DNA of 64,000 nucleotides. It comes from Magicicada septendecula (Eukaryota > Arthropoda > Insecta > Hemiptera > Cicadidae). Numbering within the stretch: the first letter of the stretch is position 1; every line of letters begins with the position of its first letter. Position numbers and translations under genes: made by a program. Below, in pieces: positions 47,601 through 58,398 of the stretch. The stretch lies in contig CM068369.1 in NCBI GenBank assembly GCA_034769895.1, forward strand, positions 150,139,574 through 150,203,573, in the 5' to 3' direction. The notes beneath the pieces were generated by a model that searched no databases, was not told the DNA's origin, and saw nothing but the letters and a program-made list of their open reading frames with translations.

Positions 47601-48623
47601 CGTTTGAATTAGCACACTCAAGTTTTGCAACAGTTACTGAAACAGATTTCTGGCGATTGTGATTTACAAACTTTTGTGTGCTTGGTGTCACTACACTTAT
47701 TAAATTTTAGTTCTCGATTCTCTATTGAACATATTCAAAAATACTAGTAAGTAGTCAATAAACAGAGGCGAATCCTCAGAGTAAGCAATGCAAGCAGTGA
47801 TTGTCAAAAGAAAATTAGGCAAAAGTAAATAAATGATTACGTAACCAATATTATTGTTGTCATAAAAGGTGTTTCACACGCGTTCTTATCTTTCATCTTT
47901 TCAAAATCGCCGCGTTTGTAACATATCTTACAGTGAAAATGGTATTGATGACGTGTTTCGCTAAAAGTCATATCATTTCGCTTCCAGTTCTGTTTTAACA
48001 GCTGATTGACCACTCCGCCCCCAAGGCAATCACTTCAAAAAGTGCTTCGGTACACTTACTATAAGTTGGCCATAATTTCAGAAATCTTAGCATTTATTTA
48101 TGATTTCATAACCACGCTTTCATTACCTAACCTTATTTTTTAGATTAGGCTACAGTTAGAAATACTCAAACTTATAACAATCTAGCATAGGGGTACGATG
48201 GTTTACTTGTAACTACGTAGAAATCTAAACAGCAGAGCACTTGGTTATCAGACCAAACAAGCACACTTTAGTAGTGATTTAGGCCGCAACGAGCGATAGC
48301 AGCGTCCCGACTCAGTGAAAATGCGCTCGGTCACATGTTTCTTGTTATGTGAAAAAGAGTTTTTGTGGGCTATCAGAATACCTCAAGAAGTGTTTGAGTT
48401 GCTAAACGCCACTTTTTTAATCATCATACTAATTTCACTTGACGAATATTTTTCTGACAGCGACATGAACAAGTAAGTTCCTGAATATTTTTAAACGATT
48501 GTATATCATTGGAGTTTTATGTACATGTTCTTATTTTGGGCTTATTGTCCATGCTTGCCCTACCTATCAGGTCAGGGATCGTCACTGTTAATAAAATAGC
48601 ACCTCATGTTACTTACTACCTTT
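44640..48623. other. Unassigned DNA downstream of the receptor gene
   Basis: No protein similarity was recognised. Points of note: TGTAACGGCC..GGCCGTTAC at 44933-44956 is a strong inverted repeat (TGTAACGGCC/GGCCGTTACG) that could be an LTR or transposon end, and CCCTTACA near 45619 could be a partner end, but flanking duplications do not match. A GC-richer patch at 46285-46445 ends in a donor-like AAG|GTAAGT on the minus strand. Confidence 0.35.
46285..46445 (-). other. GC-rich patch with a splice-donor-like site
   Basis: In a region of low GC, this stretch contains GGCGGCGCC, CACGCCGGGAAAATTC and several CpGs. On the minus strand it ends with CCGAAG|GTAAGTACG. It could be a first exon/promoter region of an unseen minus-strand gene, or part of a transposon. 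No coding was recognised. Confidence 0.25.
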
Positions 48624-49778
48624 TTAAAATTGTTCAATATTAAAAGGACTCCCAAACATTGAAAAAACAAATAATGATATGAAATTGTATAAAACTGGCA
48701 ATAGAGCAATGTCTAAGTCGAAGAAACCACAATCGACTTTTCTTTCTCGGTGTGCGTACTGATATAACAACCGTTTGGTGGCAACCCTTAATGTGCTGAG
48801 TTTTTCTTTATAATAAAAACTGTTTATCATACACTGGAGTCTCTGAAATTCATACGTGATGGATTCGCATATAACTAAAAGCATAATATCAATAACGCAG
48901 TTAATTGCTGTAACAAAAATGCCACTTAACCTGTTGACGTCCGATGTATTAACAAACAATTGGATAGAATGCACAGTCACTTCTGAATACATGAACACAC
49001 AGAAAAATATTGCATACGTTCGTGTTAACGCGTTAAACGCCTCGTGCAAGCACCGGTAAACAGATCCAATTACTTTGTAATTATCCTGTACTTCCGCCAG
49101 GAAGTTTTCATTTCTAGGTTGGAAAACGATTGCCACATTTTCTTGGTCACTCCAAGCAACGTTCCTGTCGCTAAGTCTGTCAAACCTCTCAACAGCGAGA
49201 CGGGTAAGCCTCGCTCTCTGTCTCACAATGTTCATCATGTAGTAGCAGTATATACACTGTGTCGAATAGAACAAATCTATAGTCAGAACACATGTAAGTT
49301 TATAATGTTCCGATAAGTCAAACCATAGACTTGAAAATTTGACGTAATAAAACTTTTCATAATCTATGTACCCAAACAAAATAATTGTTCCGACAATGAA
49401 CAAAACACATTCAATTTTATTTTGTGTATGCGGTACTTTGATATCCAGTGACTGCAGTAACTTGTCCACGTAAACAATTTTAGCAATATAATCACAAGAA
49501 ACGTCTTGGCATGTATAATATTTTACTTGATAATGTACAACAGTTATCGAAAGTAATGTGTTCAGATACAAATCCATACGGTTAGTAATGTAACGATAGT
49601 CGATAGAAACCAATTGAACCATCAGATATAGTGTCCACAGTGTGGAGCACACTGTTATAACTGCCAGGCAGTACGCGGTTATAACTCTCGATTTCGACCG
49701 TGACGTCAGCAAAAGGAAGCCACAGATGAAGCATAATACTTTTAGAGGTATAAGTGACGCAACAATGTTGCTTTCCAT
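48624..49778 (-). CDS. Gustatory receptor, 7TM_7 family, intronless, 384 aa
   Basis: A single uninterrupted frame of 384 codons, normal for insect gustatory receptors (about 350-450), which act as ligand-gated cation channels in chemosensory neuron membranes. Hydrophobic segments lie at about residues 7-26, 32-56, 70-88, 122-139, 160-183, 254-277, 286-310 and 353-375. The loop before the last three segments (charged, near 185-250) is typical of the family. The C-terminal GFFDLDIALLPVL strip fits the family's conserved final region. However, the usual T-Y-h5-Q-F ending is replaced by VFSMFGSPFNIEQF, keeping only the last QF. Start: the first Met opens the frame just before the first hydrophobic segment. 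The C-terminal change could mean a divergent subfamily or a missing last exon. No neighbouring receptor copies are visible. Confidence 0.85.
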   Translation of the reverse strand: MESNIVASLIPLKVLCFICGFLLLTSRSKSRVITAYCLAVITVCSTLWTLYLMVQLVSIDYRYITNRMDLYLNTLLSITVVHYQVKYYTCQDVSCDYIAKIVYVDKLLQSLDIKVPHTQNKIECVLFIVGTIILFGYIDYEKFYYVKFSSLWFDLSEHYKLTCVLTIDLFYSTQCIYCYYMMNIVRQRARLTRLAVERFDRLSDRNVAWSDQENVAIVFQPRNENFLAEVQDNYKVIGSVYRCLHEAFNALTRTYAIFFCVFMYSEVTVHSIQLFVNTSDVNRLSGIFVTAINCVIDIMLLVICESITYEFQRLQCMINSFYYKEKLSTLRVATKRLLYQYAHRERKVDCGFFDLDIALLPVLYNFISLFVFSMFGSPFNIEQF

Positions 49779-51915
49779 GCTGTGGGGTAAACGTAACGTT
49801 TGTAGGGTAGTGTTACTGCTTTACTGAATATACCACGATCAATTCGCCTGTTATTTTTTACAGTGTTTTCGTCGTGTGTACGTAGTGAAAAAAAGGTCAA
49901 GTGGCTTTTATTTTTACACATGTTTGCGTAATCGGTAATTCAAAATGACAGTAGATAGCTGAACAAACGTTTGTCGTACATTCTGTCACCAACACAAACG
50001 CTGTTTACATAAAATTAATAATTAATACTGTAGAGTCAAGTCGTGTGTGTCTTGTACTCTACTTGACATTGAATTACAAGATACCATTAAAAGAAGAAGT
50101 CTTAAAAGAGTGTAATATATTATTGTACGTCAGAGGAATCGATAATATTTTATTAATTTAACAATCACTCTCGTATTACAGGAGTTCTACTAGTCATTCA
50201 GATATTTTATTCGTTTTATTCAGAAGGAATAAATTAATAGAAAAATGTTAAATAAATTTGATTGTCTAAGTCAGTCAATTTTCAAAATTTTTTAATTCAT
50301 GTGGCTGTGATTAGTATCGTTGGTTAGATGCAGAACTGAAAATTGTCAAAGGAACAGTCTGCAGAAACAATGAGACACCACAACTCCTTTCTTATGGGCG
50401 TCTTGAATCCTCTTGTTTGTCGTTTCAGGTCCAGGGATTTGTGACATAACTTGAACTACGGAAATACGTTTCATCCGTACATATGGGTCGTTGTCCTTCT
50501 AGGTATTGCTTGTTTTCCTTGTATACTCTAGTAATAGATGTCTTTTATCCGATTTCTCAGCCAGAAGCTTCTGATTATTTTTAGAATGCTTCCACAGAAA
50601 TTCCAGATTACGAACAAATCGTCTCAGACTAAAAAACTGCTATTACACTAAGTCACTCTTTTAAAACTCTTAAAATTCCTCTCAGTGTCGACCTATCAAT
50701 AAAAAACCATCTTTAATCAATGAAAATGTACACAGGTATGTAGGATAAAAAAAAATTGTTGCCAATTTTTTCATCTTTAAATAGGTTATTTTACATTTGT
50801 TGTTACGATTTATAAACCAATACAAATATAAAACAATATTAACAGTTACAGTAACAGTTAACCAATATAAATAACAGTTTTGATCACATTTATCCTTCAA
50901 ACCAAACCATAACTTTGTTATTTTAAAGGGATACTTAAAGAGCCAAATTAAATCTTCTTTATAGACTCTAAAATCCCAGAAACTATTTTTGCTCGAGATT
51001 ATGAATCTTCAAATTATTTTTAAAAAACGTTACAAAAATACATTTGTGATTTGGTGACAGAAATATTTATTGGTCAATTTGTATCATAGGCCTACAGGAA
51101 AGATAAAAATCTAAACAGCAGGAACAAACAAACATTTCAGAAATAATTAATGCGTATGTTTTTTGCTAAAATGCAAAATTTTTACTTATTTCAAAAAACG
51201 GATGGAAAATCGTACGTTCCTGATAGACGTTGTGAAAACTCTTAATGTTTTACAAAAATATCTCAGTCAATTTCATTGTACAGGAAAGAAAAATAGACGA
51301 AACTGTTGGATAATTTGTAAGATACAAAAATATGTAGATCCGTTATTCGTAAAAAAGCACATTTAATGAGATATTCACATAAAACTCCATTTTTTCCCAA
51401 TACAGTGTTCGGGATTTTAAGTGGTTACTGTATTCTTAATATTTCTTACGAAATAGTTTATCTTTTTCAGGAACAGAAAAACCGTGGTAGCCACGTATGG
51501 TCACCTCTTCGCGGTGTTCACAGATAACGTTGAGTTATACATACGAAGAAATTTACTCGCAGCTTTATAAAGTAAATTTTATTACTTTAGTTGTATTTTA
51601 TAATAAATGAATGGTAAGCAATTTCTACAGCTCAGTGACCTTACTAGTTTATACTCCTTATATATTTTGTAATCCCACGGAACACTTATTAACATGTCGT
51701 TTGGGAATCACTAGTCTAAACCAGGGGTAGGAGAATTAATAGGAGTTTTAGGCCGTAGTTTTGCCGTAGAAAACTGACGAATACAGTCACAACAAACGCT
51801 AGTGCGGCAGCTGGAAACGCTAAAACTGGAAATTTCAGCGAAAGGTTGGCGGGATTCGTTAGCCTGCTTGTCTAAACGGAACTGAGGACTCTACGAAAGT
51901 TCTAAACTAGCGTCT
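49779..51915. other. Unassigned DNA upstream of the receptor gene
   Basis: Should include the receptor promoter, but no element can be pointed to. A hAT-like end (TTTGGGAATCACT, near 51700) is followed by CAGGGGTAGGAG at 51723; neither could be paired. Confidence 0.35.
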
Positions 51916-52016
51916 AGCGTTTCTCCTTCCTGTGTACGGTACCCGGCCCGAGTGGAGTGGAGTGGATTCATGTAGTACAACGTGGTGTGGTGGGGACGGA
52001 GCGATTACGAATTCAG
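51916..52016 (+). repeat. Repeat family C, plus-oriented copy
   Basis: AGCGTTTCTCCTTCCTG followed by AGTGGAGTGGAGTGGAT and GTGGTGTGGTGGGGAC matches the reverse complement of 55801-55899. ATTCATGTAGTACAA also occurs in both, but in a different order. Probably the end of a transposon family. Confidence 0.7.
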
Positions 52017-52641
52017 ACTAAGATAACCGAACAGTTCCCTCACGAATACTTTTGTTTGGCATAACAGCGTGTCCACTGTATATTAAGGTAAGACCTGAAT
52101 AAGTTGCTTTATTAGTGTGTTAATACATCAAATTTGTTTAACGTTTAACGTGCAAACTAAATGTAATTACCAAATACAATAAGACTTCGATTTCTGAGTT
52201 AAAGCGATTTATTTTACTCATAAAATATTCAGCTCAGGCCAGTAACAATACTGAATAATATGAATAGGACACAGTGGGTGATATTTTGCAAGATATTTCC
52301 CACATTTTTTTGCTAAATCTTTTTAAATTTCTGTTTTTAATCGTCTGACAAGAACGTAACTGTTCGCCTAAAAACTCATATAGGTTAGGTCTACTAAGTT
52401 TTTGTGAAGACTACAGTAATTCAATAATAGCTCTCTTTTCACGCATCCAGATGTTAAATTTTGTTTTGTTTTGTTAATGTGGAAATGGTTTTGTGATTTT
52501 TTATTTTTTATTACAATTTATGTGCACATATTGATTTATAAACCTTTTATTTATAAAACGCTGTTCATAATTAAACAAAGTTTAAATTTATTTCAGCACA
52601 ATTTGTAGTTAACACTTAAGGTGTTATTATAAATATCAAAT

Positions 52642-53818
52642 TACTTGCTTCTAGTTGTCTTGTTTGTTCATCATCTTCTTTCACAGCACTACACTTTATA
52701 TAATATTGAAACTTTCTCGTGTGAAAACTTACTTGTCTTTTTCGTAATGTATATTGTTGTTGGAGAGGGCCTTTAAATGTTCAGAGTAACGGGATGAAAA
52801 AGATCTTCCCGTCTGGCCTATGTAGAAACTATTGCAGTTATTAAAATTTAATTTGAATACACCTGTTCTATTGTATTTGTCTATGTTCATGTTTGTGTCG
52901 TTGATGTGTTTTTTGATACTATATATCACCCGATGGGATCCCCCATATCAGGAATACTGGCAGAAATATATATACACAACATAGAACAGAACCACATAAT
53001 AAACAACAACAAATACACCAACTAAATCATTTACTGTCACAGGTATGTAGATGACATATTACTTTTATTCAAAGGTAACACAAGACAAGTTGAAAACTTC
53101 CACAAATACATAAACACAATACACCACAAATTAAAATTTACACTGGAAATTGAACAAAACAATAGTATAAATTTTGTAGACCTAACAAATAACAAAACTA
53201 ACAATACACACACGTACAAAATATACAGAAAACCTACCACAACTGACATGGTTATACACAACACATCAAACCACCCAACACAACACAAACAATGCGGCCT
53301 TCAACCATATGCTCCATAGACTAACTAAAATACCCTTAAGTAAACAAGATTATACTGACGAACTCAACACAATCAAATACATAGCAATGAAAAACGGTTA
53401 CAACCCCAATTTAATAAACAAACTACACAAACGCATCAAAAACAAAAATAACAAAACACAAAATACCAACAACACACAACACAATAAATACATCACACTC
53501 AAATACCATAACTCCAACACACACAAACTTGCCAACACATTCAGAAAACACAAGTACAAAATAGCATTCAGAACTAACAATACCATCAAAAAACACATCA
53601 ACGATACAAACACGAACATAGACAAATACAATAGAACAGGTGTATACAAATTAAATTGTAATAACTGCAATAGTTTCTACATAGGCCAGACGGGAAGATC
53701 TTTTTCATCCCGTTACTCTGAACACTTAAAGGCCCTCTCCAACAACAATATACATTACGAAAAGACAAGTAAGTTTTCACATGAGAAAGTTTCAATATTA
53801 TATAAAGTACTTGCTTCT
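52642..53818 (+). mobile_element. Penelope-like element 2, partly palindromic, 11-bp target duplication
   Basis: TACTTGCTTCT occurs at 52642-52652 and 53808-53818. Inside, 52694-52918 is the near-perfect reverse complement of 53585-53809 (about 225 bases, covering the endonuclease), and the sense strand between them encodes the second half of RT. An unpaired extension of about 41 bases (52653-52693) lies between the left target duplication and the inverted arm. Same architecture as 33949-35046 but a different, divergent family and an independent insertion. Confidence 0.8.
52694..52918 (-). repeat. Inverted arm of Penelope-like element 2
   Basis: Minus-strand frame with DKYNRTGVFKLNFNNCNSFY and IGQTGRSFSSRYSEHLKAL repeats the endonuclease start of the sense copy with a handful of changes. 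One A insertion changes the frame after HYEK, giving a stop (DK*). Confidence 0.88.
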
Positions 53819-53827
53819 GTTTTTTAA
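52932..53827 (+). pseudogene. Penelope RT C-terminal half plus GIY-YIG domain
   Basis: Readable order: MGSPISGILAEIYIHNIEQN (RT block), a stop, RYVDDILLLFKG with the catalytic YVDD near 53045, a FVDLTNNKT..KIYRKPTTTDMV stretch, a shifted LTKIPLSKQDYTDELNTIKY thumb/linker, then GVYKLNCNNCNSFYIGQTGR with the GIY-YIG signature (GVY..FYIG) and the conserved Arg. The last part (from 53309) is open for 172 codons. It runs through the right target duplication because the native 3' end is lost or altered. Stops and frameshifts upstream make it non-functional. Confidence 0.85.
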
Positions 53828-54235
53828 AACCAGAGGTGACAGTTGAATAAATTTTAATTTTCTGTCTTATTACAACTTTGAGTCTACAGGATACATTAGT
53901 AGGTACATTTCTGACATTCGTATTATATGATTCTGTTATACTCTGACAATTTACTCTTACAGTACAGTGCCGGTATTCAGTTTTCTGCGTTCTATTACAG
54001 TAATTCGACTTTCGAGATATACGACTTTGCCGCGGAACGCATCTCACGCGTAACTGAAGATCTCGGTGCATTTTTTGTTCAAATGTTGAATTTGTTATAT
54101 ATTTGATAAATATGCTTGAGTAATTTTAATTTTTAATTTGAGAAAATAGGGATCATTTACCGGAAATAATTCATACATCGAAAATAAAAACTTTACGGCC
54201 GGAGTCGATTTCCATAAAATATCTTACTGTACTTG
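53819..54235. other. Unassigned DNA
   Basis: No feature was recognised. Confidence 0.4.
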
Positions 54236-54364
54236 CGGGCTGTTGAGCCGTGGTCCATTTTTGTGACTACGTCAGTTGCTGGAGAGAGACCACTGAAGAT
54301 GGCTACCGCGGAAGTAGCCAGAACGTTTGGTAGTCACAACGACGGCCCAATAGCCCGGAAGTAA
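54236..54364 (+). other. Long imperfect hairpin with CTGAAGA...GAAC core
   Basis: Outer stem: CGGGCTGTTGAGCCGT pairs with ACGGCCCAATAGCCCG. Inner stem: TTGTGACTAC (54260-54269) pairs with GTAGTCACAA (54330-54339). Inside lies CTGAAGA followed by a perfect 7-bp hairpin TGGCTAC-CGCGGAA-GTAGCCA and then GAACG. The layout resembles a decayed hammerhead-type ribozyme of retroelement origin. The stems are seen; ribozyme identity is inference. Confidence 0.6.
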
Positions 54365-55230
54365 TATATTTTTAATTGAAACAGATATGACTATGACACT
54401 AGTCACAAATATTAATTTTCCGCACTGCTTGTTTCTTCTAAATGTCTTTAGGGGAAAACAATTATTTTTTTGCGCAAGTGAAATGTGGAGAAAAATAGAA
54501 AACCGCATCAGTAGCGTAACTAAAGACGTATGGGGCCCCGCGAGGTCCCGTCTATACATCGCCCAATTTGTCATGAAGGTACCGATAATTTTATTATTAG
54601 CCTAATATGTAACTCATTGGTAAATACTGATGGTATAAACACATCCATTACGGCCAATTTATTAATGTAATTAAAAAAATTAACGATAAATTACTAATCT
54701 CTAGTTGAATCATCATTTTGGCGCTAAAAACAGTTGATAGCCAAGGCCGTCTTACCGGCTACTTGCTTCTGCCTTACGTTTCGCGATGCCGTCAGGCGCC
54801 TCCTGCTATCGAAGCCTTGGGCTTCGTAATATTGATCGTAATGATATGAAAGCAACTGACATTTCCATTACAAATTTATAAAGTCAATTCACAAACTTGC
54901 TCCCTTTAAAACAGATATTAACAAATAACTACATCTGAGCAAAAGAAAATGTAAATAAATAGGCTAATTGTAATAGGTCTTTAGATACCCTGTGTAGCCT
55001 ATTTTTCATCTGTGTGTGCCCGCATGTGTGTGCACGCGCGCGCGCGTGTATGTATAGTCTATGAATTTTTTATTTTAATTATAATAAAACTTTTATTAAT
55101 ATTTATACAACTATCTTCATCAGATGTAGGCCTAAATTAATAAATTCAGAAATTTTTTAAATAAATTGTTCAAAACAGCTGTTTTATATGTAGATTAAAT
55201 TTAAAGTTTTTATATGTGTATATAAAATAT
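54365..55230. other. Unassigned DNA with small simple tracts
   Basis: A perfect small hairpin CGAAGCC-TTG-GGCTTCG lies near 54815, and a (CG)n-containing tract near 55034-55046. No coding. Confidence 0.4.
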
Positions 55231-55261
55231 GTTATATAACTAATTTATATAAAATTTACTA

Positions 55262-55800
55262 TAGAACATGAAACTAATAATAAATTAAATATTTCAGAAA
55301 TTACTATTATAAACAACCATAATAAAGCTGAATACAATATATTCAGAAAACCAACTCAAACTTTATTAACAATTCCAAGAAATTCAATTCATCCTCCTCA
55401 GTACAAATATGCTGAATTTAATTCTATGATATACAGAATAAATAATATTTGTAAAATACAATTGAAAACTATATATGATATTGCTATAAAAAATGGGTGT
55501 AACCCCAAAAATTATTGATAACATAATAAACAAATATAATAAAAAAATATTAATAATTCTTTCAATAAAAATACACAGAAAAATCAAAACATGGAATTAT
55601 TAATTTCACATAGGCTACATAGGCACTATTAATCATAAAATTACAAAAATATTTAAAAACCAAAATATAAAAGTGACCTATAACAGTAATAAGACAAATT
55701 TTAACAGAATCAAACCTACAACACACCAATTAATTCATAATTCAAATGGGGTATATAAAAGTGAATGTCCTGATTGTAACAAATTTTATGTAGGTCACAT
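55262..55800 (+). pseudogene. Penelope-like element 3, RT tail and start of endonuclease
   Basis: Broken frames show FRKPTQTLLTIPRNSIHPPQ (the YRKPT block), YAEFNSMIYRINNICKI, an IAIKNGCNPK segment, and GVYKSECPDCNKFYVGH, the beginning of the GIY-YIG domain. The match stops at 55800, where sequence of repeat family C begins, so the endonuclease was truncated. Much older than the other two copies. Confidence 0.7.
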
Positions 55801-55899
55801 TGTACTACATGAATTCAGTCCACTCCAACACATGCTCGGTCCCCACCACACCACACTGATCCACTCCACTCCACTCCGGTGCGCAGGAAGGAGAAACGC
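55801..55899 (-). repeat. Repeat family C, minus-oriented copy
   Basis: Inverted match to 51916-52016. It directly abuts the left TIR of the Harbinger element, so the transposon may have inserted at or beside the edge of this repeat. Confidence 0.65.
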
Positions 55900-55902
55900 T
55901 TA

Positions 55903-55936
55903 GGTATGTATACACTTGCGTGCCGCGCGGCGCGCG
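55903..55936 (+). repeat. Left TIR of Harbinger element
   Basis: GGTATGTATACACTTGCG followed by a CGCGCGGCGCGCG block, matching the inverted right end. Confidence 0.85.
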
Positions 55937-56041
55937 TGCTGCTCGTCCAATGTTCGTTGGAATTATTATTTCAACGAACCTCCCGCGATCCAAGGGAAAC
56001 ACGCGAACATTCAGTAGTCATTTTGCAGTGTAGTTGTAATC

Positions 56042-58398
56042 ATGTCTCTGTCGCGCGAGGAAAATTACGCGATTTCGGTGATGAGTGGTGCGGCTTTGTT
56101 AATGGCAAGTTTGTGCAAAAAGAAAAGGAAACAACGACGTTGGTGGCACACTGGCCTGTTTAAAAAAAGGAATGGTACGGACCTTGTGATGGACTTGAAG
56201 TCGCAAGAAATAAGCGGTCAGTATAAGAATTTTACTCGAATTCACCTTCTGACTTTGAGAATCTGTTGCAGAAGATTGGACCCCACATTTCCAAAGAGGA
56301 TACTTATTTCCGCACTGCGATTTCCGCTCAAGACAGGTGAGTATTAATATTTGTTGTTCATAATTTGTTTATTTGTTGTTCATAATTCGCTGTATACTTT
56401 TTGGTAACAATCGGACCAAATAAGCAACGACGAGAGTGGATAGAAAAAAATTGATTTTTTTTTTTATTTAGGGATAGTTTTTTAAAATTTTCTATTCATC
56501 TTTACTTCTGTCGTGAAGTAAAGACGAATAAAATCAACTAGTTTTAATTATTAATTGTTCCAGGTTAGCAGTAACACTTCGATTTCTTGCCACGGGAGAT
56601 TCATATACTAGCCTTCAGTACACGTTCAGGATTTCCAAGCAGTCTATTGGACATATAGTGCCACAAGTCTGCGCAGCACTTGTCAATGAATTACAGGGAT
56701 ATATCAAGGTAACATATTAATAAGTCGCTATTTAATTCTTTTAATTTTGAAACATTTTTTATTGTTTTTTTATATGTATAATATAAAATGTCATTTAGAA
56801 AACACCACCAAAACCCATTCAACTAGAGGTATGTTACACAAAATCTGAAAATTGTTCTGAAATGATTGATGCAGCTGGAGATGGTTCAGCGGAGTTACTT
56901 GACCAGGAATCAGATGGCGATTGGATGGGAGCAGGTACTGCATGCAGAGGTTGGAAAACATATTGTTGAGAATGCGTGAGGGGAGGTACACTTTCCGGAG
57001 GATTTTGTCAGTTGTTGGAATGCTGATAATTTGGAGCAGCCCAGTCAAAACACCCTTTATCTGCTTTCATAAGTATTTCAAACACGGCATGCTGAACTGA
57101 TTTCTGTATTTCAGGGGAATATTTATTCACTTTTGCAGCGACGTAGGTAAAAAATGCATCGATTTCGTTGGGTTTAGACGGTTCTTTGTCCAACTTCTTA
57201 GCAGCATTTTTCAAAATGTCAAACGCACTCCTCATCATTGATGAATTGATATCATCAGCTCCCTTCGCTCGCTTAATAGGTCTGTGAGTAGATGATGACG
57301 CTGTTGTCTCTTGTTGTCTTTGTTCCGAATGGTTGACTCCTGCTTCGATGTCATCTTCAATTCCAAGTATCTCATCCGTCTCCTGTAAATTACATGTAAT
57401 AATTAATAGTAACTAATAATAATTATTATTGGTGTCCACATTATGTGACTAACATAAAAGTAGGGACATATTTAAAAAAAAATTAAGTCGTGTCATTCGT
57501 CCCAGACCAATAGCTAGTATTTCTTCAAAATCCTGCTAAAAAACAAATTTTCGTTATGCCCTGCTTTACAAATATAATTTATAATCTCCCCCTCCCCGTG
57601 TTTAAAATTACTGTTTAAATATGATTTCTGTTTCAGCTACCAAGGACTCCAACAACTTGGAAGGAAGTAAACAAGATATTTGAAACACGTTGGAACCTGC
57701 CTCACTGTGTTGGTGGCCTTGACGGGAAGCATGTTGTTATGCAAGCTCCAATGAACTCGGGTACAGAGTTCTTCAATTATAAATCCACCTTCAGTATTGT
57801 GCTTTTTTCCTTAGTGGATGGGAATTATAACTTTATGTTTGCTGACGTGGGATGCCAAGGAAGAATTTCGGATGGGGGAGTTTTTCAAGGGAGCAAGTTA
57901 CATAGTATGGTCACAGGAAACACATTGGGACTTCCATTACCGCAAGAACTACCGGGGCGTTCTATGCAAATACCTTATTTCTTTGCAGGTGATAGTGCGT
58001 TTGCTCTAAGTGAAAACCTCATGAAGCCATACCCTGGAGACTTTGCCAAAGGAACGCCTCAGAGAATTTTTAATTATCGTTTGAGTAGGGCCCGACGGAT
58101 AGTCGAGAACGCCTTCGGTATATCAAGCGCAGTGTTTCGGGTTTTAAGAAAACCAATGCTTTTGGGGCCTGAAAAAGCCGAGTTGATAGTGATGGCAGTC
58201 ATTTTGTTACATAATTATCTAAGGACCCATTCGCCAAATTTGTACACTCCTGCTGGCACATTAGACCATGAAGTGAATGGAGTTTTAATCGAAGGGTCAT
58301 GGAGGGTTCAGGGAGGAGATAATATGACGTCTATGTTACCAGTGAGACACATCCCCGAAGATCCACAAATTATTGTCAAAAAATTAGGGATGAAATAG
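56042..58398 (+). pseudogene. Harbinger DDE transposase (HARBI1-like), three exons, one frameshift
   Basis: Catalyses cut-and-paste transposition in the nucleus with the MADF partner. Inferred exons: 56042-56336 (CAG|GTGAGT donor), 56564-56708, and 57637-58398, joined in compatible phases. Exon 1 has KKKRKQRRWWHTG and QYKNFTR. Exon 2 gives [14 protein letters not shown]. Exon 3 carries the first Asp in GGLDGKHVVM, the SDGGVF block, the second Asp in AGDSAFAL and Glu in RRIVENAFG, the DDE triad. A one-base deletion near 56241 shifts the last ~95 bases of exon 1 out of frame (DFENLLQKIGPHI is read only in the other frame). Otherwise intact, so this is a very young pseudogene or an assembly error. 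Confidence 0.88.

Noticed and set aside
51690..51735. hAT-like end (TTTGGGAATCACT) followed by CAGGGGTAGG
   Set aside because: Neither could be paired with an opposite end or target duplication nearby, so no element is claimed.
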